A stretch of DNA of 64,000 nucleotides, from NCBI GenBank assembly GCA_023014485.1, contig JAJOZX010000925.1:461001-525000 (forward strand), given 5' to 3'. Shown one piece after another: positions 57,776 through 64,000 of this stretch. Numbering within the stretch: position 1 is the stretch's first letter; every line of letters starts with the position of its first letter. The notes under the pieces are model-generated. The model made no database searches and was not told where the DNA came from. It saw only the letters and a program-made list of their open reading frames with translations. This stretch comes from Bathynomus jamesi. Lineage: Eukaryota; Arthropoda; Malacostraca; Isopoda; Cirolanidae. A program made the position numbers and the translations under genes.

Positions 57776-57835
57776 CCAACAAATACTCTGTGCCTCAACT
57801 CAGTCCTACATAACACCTGTAAGAATAGCAACACT

Positions 57836-59308
57836 TTGAATAATATTATCTCAACTGAGAACATTAATTCATCATTATCAAATGAAACTTTGGATGAGGC
57901 AATTCAAACTTTATGGTTGCTAGAATCTGTGGGTATACATGACACAAATCAAACTTCAGAAGATCAGTTAATGGTAGAAAGATTTGAAGACACCATTCAG
58001 TGCAAAGACAATAGTTATTTTGTTGAGTTACCTTGGAAAATAAATTGTCCAACTTTAAGAGACAATCTCTAAGTAGCTAAAGGACATTTATATAAAGTAA
58101 TGAAAAAACTCAAACAAGATAATAATATTCCATCATATAATGATGTCTTCAAAGAACAGCTACAGAAAGGCTTCATTGAAGAAGTAACAAATAACCCTTT
58201 TAAAAAGATGGTTGTCATTATTTAACCCACAGGGGGGTTTATCGACAAGATGCCCCAACAACAAAACTCAGAGTAGTATATAACTGTAGCCTCAAAGACA
58301 GTGATAAACACAGTTTGAATGATTGCCTGATTGAGGGTCCTAATCTCATTTCTGACCTTGTGAAGATCTTACTGAGGTTCAGGTTAGACAAATATGCCGT
58401 ACAAAGTGACATTTCAAAGGCATTTTTGAGAATAAATCTTAAAAATGAATATGATAAGAACCAACTTAGGTTCTTATGGTTCAAGGATCCATTTGATTTG
58501 AATGAAGGGTTCATAACCTATAGATTTAATGGTGGTGTTTGGAGCCAATTGCTCACCTAGCCTATTAGCATTGACAATTGGACATCATTTGAACCAGTTT
58601 AATAACTCTTTAACATTGAACTTCCTTAAGGAACATTTTTACGTAGACAATCTAATAGGCTCAACAACAACAAAATCTGAATTATCTGAAGTCTATGAAC
58701 ACACTCAAAACATTATGCAACAAGGTAACTTTGAACTTATAGAGTGGATTTCAAATGATGAGGATTTAAACAGAGAGATTTTAAAGGATAATAATGGTCT
58801 TACTGAGCCATCAGACAGAGTTAAAACTTTAGGTATGAACTGGTATTTGGATGCAACTTCTAACAGTCATGATTCAATCTGTACTAAAGGTTTTAAACTT
58901 GATGAGGAAGCAAATACTAAAAGACAAATATTATCAGAGGCTTCCAAAATTTTTGATCCTATGGGTCTATTCCTGCCTTCAACAATAAAATCAAAGATTC
59001 TCCTCCAAGAAATTTGGAGGACAAATGTTGGGTGGGATGATCCAATAACAAATGAAAATCAAAAATCTTGGAAGAAGTTAGCTGCTGATTTAACAAAAGT
59101 GCAGAACATTAAAATTCAAAGGTGCTGTGGGTTTAGGGATAAGCCCCAGAGACTTCATGTGTTTGCTGATGCAAGCACACAAGCTTATGGGTGCTGTGCG
59201 TATCTTGTAAGCCCTACAGAAAGTCATCTAATTTATGCAAAAGGAAAGTTGCACATCTCAAACCTACCCGAACCATACCTCAATTGGAACTATTGGCTGC
59301 TACATTAG
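57836..59308 (+). pseudogene. BEL/Pao reverse transcriptase and RNase H start
   Basis: Parts at 57836-58070 (LWLLESVGIHDTN), 58150-58560 and 58529-59308. RT motifs: KLRVVYNCSLKDSD-like block (about 58265), VQSDISKAFLRINL (motif A, catalytic Asp) and FYVDNLIGST (motif C, Tyr-Val-Asp-Asn in place of YVDD, usual in BEL/Pao). A DUF1758-like linker follows, with EASKIFDPMGLFLPSTIKSK. At 59150 HVFADASTQAYGCCAYL begins RNase H. Stops and frameshifts at about 58070, 58220 and 58555 break it. Confidence 0.85.
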
Positions 59309-59830
59309 CCATTAAAACCATTTCATTGCTTAAGGATGCTTACCATGATGTGTACTTAACTCATATCCACATCTGGCTTGACAGTCAGATTTGTCTTGCC
59401 TGGATACGGAATGATAGCATTAATAGTAAGAATATCTTTAAGAAATAGGCTAAAAGAAATAGCTGAAGCTAATGAAAGCCTACAAGTAAACTTTCACTAT
59501 GTTCCAACTAAACAAAATCCAGCAGACTTTCTGACCAGAGGTTTATCCTACAAGTTGTTGAAGTCAAACAAAACTTGGTTTATGGGACCTAAGTGGCTCT
59601 GTAATACAGACCAATGGCCTGTGGAACAAGTTAACTTGACATTAAATTTAATCTTTTCAAGTGAAAAGGTTGAACCAATCACTAATTATGAACAGTATTC
59701 TGATTTCAACAAACTTGTCAGGGTTACAGCCTACTGTTTGAGGTTTGCTCACAACTGTTTAACTACAATTAACAAACAGCTAAATAAAATAATCATAATT
59801 ATACAGAAGTTGCAACCAAATACTGGATAG
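59191..59830 (+). pseudogene. BEL/Pao RNase H remainder
   Basis: Two frames, 59191-59448 (PQLELLAATLAIKTISLL, then HIWLDSQICLAWI) and 59378-59830 (VNFHYVPTKQNPADFLTRGL). The E-L-L and D-S motifs and the D-F-L-T-R-G end are the RNase H hallmarks of BEL/Pao. A frameshift lies near 59420. Confidence 0.75.
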
Positions 59831-59916
59831 GCCATGCACAACAAAAAGAGTACAATAAAGAGTTAGAATTCTTAACGAATGGGAAACAAACAAAAGAACC
59901 TGTACCATCAGTAGTT

Positions 59917-60793
59917 GTGGATCTAAACTTGTTCAGAGATGAGGAAGGCCTTCTAAGGTGTAAAGGGAGATTAGACAAATCAAAACTGTCATACAAAAGC
60001 AAACATCCAATCCTTTTACCTAGATTTAGCTATTTGACAACATTAATCATCAGAAAAACACACAATGATGTATATCATATGGGGGTACCACAGACACTAA
60101 CTACATTAAGAAAAACTTATTGGATACCCAAGGGAAGGATCACTGTTAAAACAGTCCTGAGTGAGTGTGTCACATGTAGGCGTATTCATGCTAGGCCCTA
60201 TAGGAAACCAAATCCTCCTGCTTTGCCAGAGGAGAGAGAGACTCTCAACAGACCCTTTGAGACTGTAGGCATTGACTATACAGGAGCATTGACTGTAGGG
60301 GTGGGTGACACTGACAAAAAATGTACATTGTACTTTTACATGTGCTGCCTCACGAGCTGTTTATTTGGATGTTGTGGAGGACCTTACAGCAGAATCTTTT
60401 GTTGCTGTCTTTAAGAGATTCTGTGCACGACATTCAGTACCCAAGACAGTTTGGACTGACAATGCTACATATTTCAAGGCTGGTGAACAAGTCATCCACG
60501 ACTTGTTAAGCGATGAAATCACACAATTATATATACAAAATTCAAACATAAAGTGGAAGTATATTCCGGTTGCCTCTCCTTGGTATGGTTCTATCTGGGA
60601 GAGGAATATACAAACAGTAAAGAATTGCTTGAAGAAAGCAATTGGCAAAAAACAGATACACTTATTTGGGTTGCTCACTCTCCTGGCTGAGATTGAGAAC
60701 ATCATTAACAATAGACCACTCACTTATGTGAGTGACAACATTAATGACCCGGAACCATTAACTCCAAATCATTTGATTCGGGGAACAAGTTAG
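59917..60793 (+). pseudogene. BEL/Pao integrase
   Basis: The zinc-binding HHCC domain is visible: TLIIRKTHNDVYHMGVPQT and SECVTCRRIHA. The catalytic core has ETVGIDYTGALTV (first Asp, about 60268), VWTDNATYFKAGE (second Asp, about 60455) and PWYGSIWERNIQ (Glu region, about 60590), ending EPLTPNHLIRG. A frameshift at about 60300 separates the first Asp from the second. Confidence 0.85.
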
Positions 60794-61335
60794 TCTCCTG
60801 CCGGACTACAATATAGACTCTTCAGAAGACCCAAACTGGACTCAACGACATGATGAGCTCCAGACTAAGTTACAACATTTAACTAGAGTTAAAGCTCATT
60901 TCATTAAATAGTGGAAAACTGAGTACTTGATGGGTCTAAGGGGGAGAGATAAACAAATGACTAAGAAGGATTGGTCTGACACAATTAAGGTAGGGGACCT
61001 TGTTCTCATACATGACAGTACTCCAAGACAATACTGGCTCTGGCTAGAGTTTCAGAACTCAGACCAGGGGCAGACGGGGTAACAAGAGTGGTCAATTGGA
61101 CTTCAACGGGTGACACAACAAGAGACATTTCTCTTTTGTACCCTTTAGAGTCTGGACCCAAAACAATGGACTTTGGAGAACCTTCTCCACTGACAGTAAC
61201 AACTGGAGACACTGAACTTCCAGTAACTATTCTTTGACAGTAGGAGTGGTAACGCATCCTACTACAACATTGACAGACCAAAGACCTCAGCGACAAACAG
61301 CATTAAAGGCGCGACTATTTTTACAACAAAAATAG
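60794..61335 (+). pseudogene. BEL/Pao Pol C-terminal tail (DUF5641-like)
   Basis: Broken frame reading RHDELQTKLQHLTRVKAHFI, a stop, WKTEYLMGLRGRDKQMTKK and IKVGDLVLIHD, then decayed sequence to about 61335. The W-x-x-E-Y-L, R and K-V-G-D-L-V-L-I pattern is the usual end of BEL/Pao polyproteins. Confidence 0.7.
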
Positions 61336-61566
61336 ATGCTGGGGAATTGTAATTTTATCTTCTAACTTTTCATTTTTTTATGGTAAAGACCATAGACAGT
61401 TTCATCCTATGGATGTATATTTTCTCTTCTAATTAAATGCTACACCTTCTCCATGAGAAGGTGAGGATAGGCACTGTTAATCAGATTAACAGGCATTTAC
61501 AGTTAAATAGTTAGCTAGTCTACACTCAGACATAAAAATTGGTGACAATGACACCAAAATTTTTAT

Positions 61567-61580
61567 CTCCCGGGGCCCCC
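61567..61580 (+). other. Polypurine-tract position, degenerate
   Basis: TCTCCCGGGGCCCC lies directly before the 3' LTR. It is GC-rich rather than purine-pure, so a tract is only inferred from position. Confidence 0.3.
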
Positions 61581-62274
61581 AGTATATGGAAAATTGATGA
61601 GTGGGTAGTTGGGAGGTAACGAAAATGGTTCACTGAGTAGGTAGGTAGTTAATCTAACATTATTAAATTCCTTTTATGTCAATACTGGGTGGATGAAACA
61701 ATTGGTTGCTCACCAGAGTTATTCTCCACACTAGTATTTATATACTGTGTGAGAAGAGCGTGCTCGGTAATGGAGATACATTACCGCTCAACCAACCGAG
61801 GAAAAACCAAGACAACGCTGGTGGAAAAGCCCCGCGAAGAGGAGAACAAAGGAGGACGAAACGAACAAACGGGGCGAGAGACGTAACGGTGAAGGGACGA
61901 GACACGAGAACGAAAAAGATCCCCACCAGCAAGTACGCTCTCGACAATTACACAACCGGAGAACAGAGACTCCAATAACTAACAGTAAGTGACTAATTGA
62001 GTTTTTAACCCAGCATTTAATCACATTAAATTAAGCTGGGTCAGACAAGTTTGGCCTCCATTGTGGCCTAAGACCCAGCATCAACTATAGCTTAACAAAG
62101 GTGAAGGTAGATTGCCCTAACCTAATTTGGTGAGAATCCTACTGTGGACCTCAATTTATCTGCCCTCTGACCATTTCCGGAATCTCTAGGCTAGACTTGA
62201 TCTACTCTATAGTTAGACTGGAGATATAAGGGGTGGGTTAATTGTGGACCAATTCATACAGAGCATTTTTCGCA
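61581..62274 (+). repeat. BEL/Pao 3' LTR
   Basis: About 694 bp, AGTATATGGAAAATTGATGAG to GAGCATTTTTCGCA, with the TATA-like word at 61734-61745. It is shorter than the 5' LTR by small deletions. Confidence 0.85.
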
Positions 62275-62585
62275 CCTTGTCTCTCTAAATCCTTTAACAT
62301 TTTATCCACAGTTAAGCGTAAAAATGACTCCTGTTTTCTTTCAGTTAATTTTGGCTTTAAATCCTTAAGAATACAGGCTATTTCTGGCAAGGAAGCTTTT
62401 TGAGATTCAACTTTTAAGATCCAATCATGGAATAATGAACTTTGATTGTGAACAAAATGCAGAAATGCCTCAGCATAAGGGTTCTCAAAAAACTGTCTGA
62501 GAATAGTAGGACATTTTTCATGAGACTGAAATGGATATTCTTTTTCTAAATCTTCATTGAAAGTGCATTTTCTTTTTGAAGTCAT
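62275..62585 (-). pseudogene. hAT transposase, N-terminal part
   Basis: Starts at 62585 with MTSKRKCTFNEDLEKEYPFQ, a zinc-finger/BED-like start used by many hATs, then HFVHNQSSLFHDWILK and a long helix, ending at DLERQG at the BEL/Pao junction. The sequence past the junction in the open frame belongs to the LTR. Confidence 0.75.
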
Positions 62586-62811
62586 TTTTAAAATGTATGG
62601 GTACTCTGACAATTAAATAACACGTCAACACCATTATAATTCCAAATTTTAACTGACGAACGTCGAACGTCGGCCGTCGAGGTCTGTCGTACTGGAGGTT
62701 TCAAAAACGTTTTAAAACGTTTATGAGGGGATGCGCGGATGCCAGATCTACGATAATGAATACAAATTACATTTCATTTGTACGAAAAATGCAGGACGTC
62801 TGGTCACCCTA

Positions 62812-63292
62812 CACAAGAGCCCAAAAATGCTAGCTCTAAATTAAATTAATTTTTTCACTAACCTTACAATTATGAGATGGATATATACACACCTTAATAT
62901 ATACAAGCAATGCTGCATCAATCAGCTTAGTCATCATATCGCCTTGGGACAACAATGGCTCTTCCTCTTCTAGATTTTCTAACAATGGTGAAGTTTAAGG
63001 AAATTGTTAGAAAAAATTCGAATTTGCCGCCATGGTCAACATGACGGACGTCAACCAATCATTAAGCGACACGCGCTCGTGACGTCATCCAGCCAATCAA
63101 ATTTCAACCTGGCTCATCGCAAGTTCAAAATCACACCATTTCTCACTCTAGATTCCAACATGGTGTGTGAAACTTGCAATCTTAATTATATCGAAGTTCA
63201 TCGTTATTTTTTTTAAAATTATTATTGTAGTGTGAGCATGTGATAATGCAATGCTGTAGTCTATCTATTTTGAGTTGCTCCCGGTCAATTAA
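62812..63292. other. CCAAT/CRE-bearing stretch, gene-free
   Basis: 63045-63100 contains two CCAATCA words and TGACGTCA, like a CRE/CCAAT promoter. Minus-strand reading of 62890-62990 gives an open, acidic stretch (LENLEEEEPLLSQGD, then DAALLVYIK) before a GTGTGT donor-like site, but no in-frame ATG was found. It is recorded as a possible promoter and first exon only. Confidence 0.25.
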
Positions 63293-63427
63293 ATGCCCGG
63301 TTAGGTCAACTGTACACCCTTGACGACTGGTTAGGTTATGTCACGATATTTTCGTTAGTTTTAACGAAACTATCACGACTTAACCTAACCAATCGTCAAG
63401 GGCGTACAGTTGACCTAACCGGGCATT
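63293..63427. repeat. 135-bp foldback core (CCTAACC family)
   Basis: GCCCGGTTAGGTCAACTGTA .. TACAGTTGACCTAACCGGGC form a near-perfect palindrome with a short loop at about 63360 (CGTTAGTTTTAACGAAAC). Confidence 0.85.
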
Positions 63428-63530
63428 CAATTAACCTTAGTTATTTAATTGGTGATAATTATTGTTTTTTCTGCATTGCTCATAATTTGGTAAATATGTC
63501 GCAAATGACATGGCCTGAAGTTGAAATAAA

Positions 63531-63715
63531 AAATACATTTTCCTAGTGTATTTTGGTGTGCTCTGTTCAAATATAACCTTCATTTCTTGTGCAAATGAAC
63601 AGAAATACATGTTTGGGCCATGCACTGACAACTGTATTTCTATTCATTTGCACAAGAAATGAAGGTTATCATATTTGAACAAAGCATACCAAAATACACT
63701 TGAAAAATGTATTTT
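63531..63715. repeat. 185-bp foldback repeat
   Basis: AAATACATTTTCCTAGTGTA mirrors TACACTTGAAAAATGTATTT, and GAACAGAAATACA.. mirrors TGTATTTCTATTC. Unrelated to the CCTAACC family. Confidence 0.85.
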
Positions 63716-63825
63716 TGACTACATTTTATACAATAAAGCATAACCTAACATGTTCATGTTACGAGATCTCGTAAACGACGCATTACCACAGGAAACTTGC
63801 AAAACACCTCAAAATTAACCAGAAA

Positions 63826-63935
63826 AGTTTGCTCTCGTCATTTTCGTTTAAACTAACGAAAATATCACGACTTAACCAATCATCAAGGGCATTCAGTTGA
63901 CCTAACCGGGCATTCAGTTAACCTAACAGGTTAAT
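63826..63935. repeat. Foldback family copy, partial
   Basis: GTTTGCTCTCGTCATTTTCG, AAACTAACGAAAATATCACG, CTTAACCAATCATCAAGGGC, GACCTAACCGGGCATT. These match the left arm of the copy at 47870-48040 but no right arm is present before 64000. Confidence 0.75.
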
Positions 63936-64000
63936 ATTGGTTATTTCACCTAAATATCTTCTGATCTTTTCGTATTAGGCGCTCACTATCACATTTCGGG

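Larger units (their letters stand above)
53852..62274 (+). mobile_element. BEL/Pao LTR retrotransposon with an extra inverted LTR
   Basis: Layout: inverted LTR (53852-54593), a palindromic junction (about 54490-54830), a 5' LTR (54767-55494), a primer-binding-like site, a gag-pol internal region (55815-61330), a polypurine-like run (61567-61580) and a 3' LTR (61581-62274). Gag carries a DUF1759-type domain and three Cys/His knuckles. Pol follows in BEL/Pao order (protease, RT, RNase H, integrase). Frameshifts and stops are spread along pol, so it is dead. The inserted target is the hAT coding region; no clean 5-bp duplication is seen. Confidence 0.85.
53040..62811 (-). mobile_element. hAT transposon split by a BEL/Pao element
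   Basis: The left tip TAGGGTGACCAGAT and the right tip ACGTCTGGTCACCCTA are inverted hAT ends. The flanks CAGAAGAG (53032-53039) and CACAAGAG (62812-62819) match at 7 of 8. Transposase parts lie at 53276-53851 and 62275-62585, both on the minus strand. Without the BEL/Pao insertion it is about 1350 bp, so the middle of the transposase is missing or was lost before or with the insertion. Confidence 0.82.

Overview
This window is eukaryotic and almost certainly from an invertebrate. An arthropod is likely, and a decapod crustacean is my best guess. The support is spliced genes with GT-AG introns, abundant (TA)n, (CA)n and (TC)n microsatellites, dense mariner, hAT, CR1, Jockey-like and BEL/Pao elements, and foldback elements rich in the arthropod-type TTAGG/CCTAA word. 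The species cannot be read from the sequence alone.

The window holds one clear host gene. KCTD9 (KHA-like N-terminus, BTB domain, pentapeptide-repeat tail) lies on the + strand in seven exons between 25677 and 33769. All exon phases agree and no reading frame is broken. Only the short first coding exon was not found. Its 4 kb first visible intron carries an antisense hAT transposon with a perfect 8-bp target duplication.

The rest is nested mobile DNA. 1-5600: a decayed CR1-like LINE (SGNH-type ORF1, endonuclease/RT ORF2) split by a 490-bp insertion, then a decayed Jockey-like LINE carrying a small foldback element. 6118-9502: a hAT-like shell containing a 2.8 kb element with about 570-bp inverted ends (element A). 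9692-23664: a related but much larger and older element (B), whose introns and exons are opened by a 628-bp MITE, a CR1/(TC)n cluster, a tandem array, a 3 kb element with an 8-bp target duplication (hAT-like), and a mariner that itself carries a foldback insertion. 23990-25620: mariner remnant, palindrome and (TA)n.

34100-40860 is a run of Tc1/mariner relatives (deleted, palindromic and full length), a FLYWCH/MULE element and a tRNA-like palindrome. 41790-44110 holds a decayed cysteine-rich three-part ORF flanked by diverged inverted repeats (element C). 44510-45060 is AT-rich tandem repeat. 45865-46190 has tRNA-derived SINE-like sequences. 47337-52245 is a mariner-type shell holding a foldback element, which holds a nearly complete LINE with an 11-bp target duplication and a 2A-like motif. 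53040-62811 is a hAT broken by a BEL/Pao retrotransposon with three LTR copies, one of them inverted. The last kilobase is foldback repeats.

The most novel-looking material is elements A, B and C. They are DNA transposon-like units with long or diverged inverted ends, a shared subterminal CTGATTC word, and proteins I cannot place in a named superfamily.
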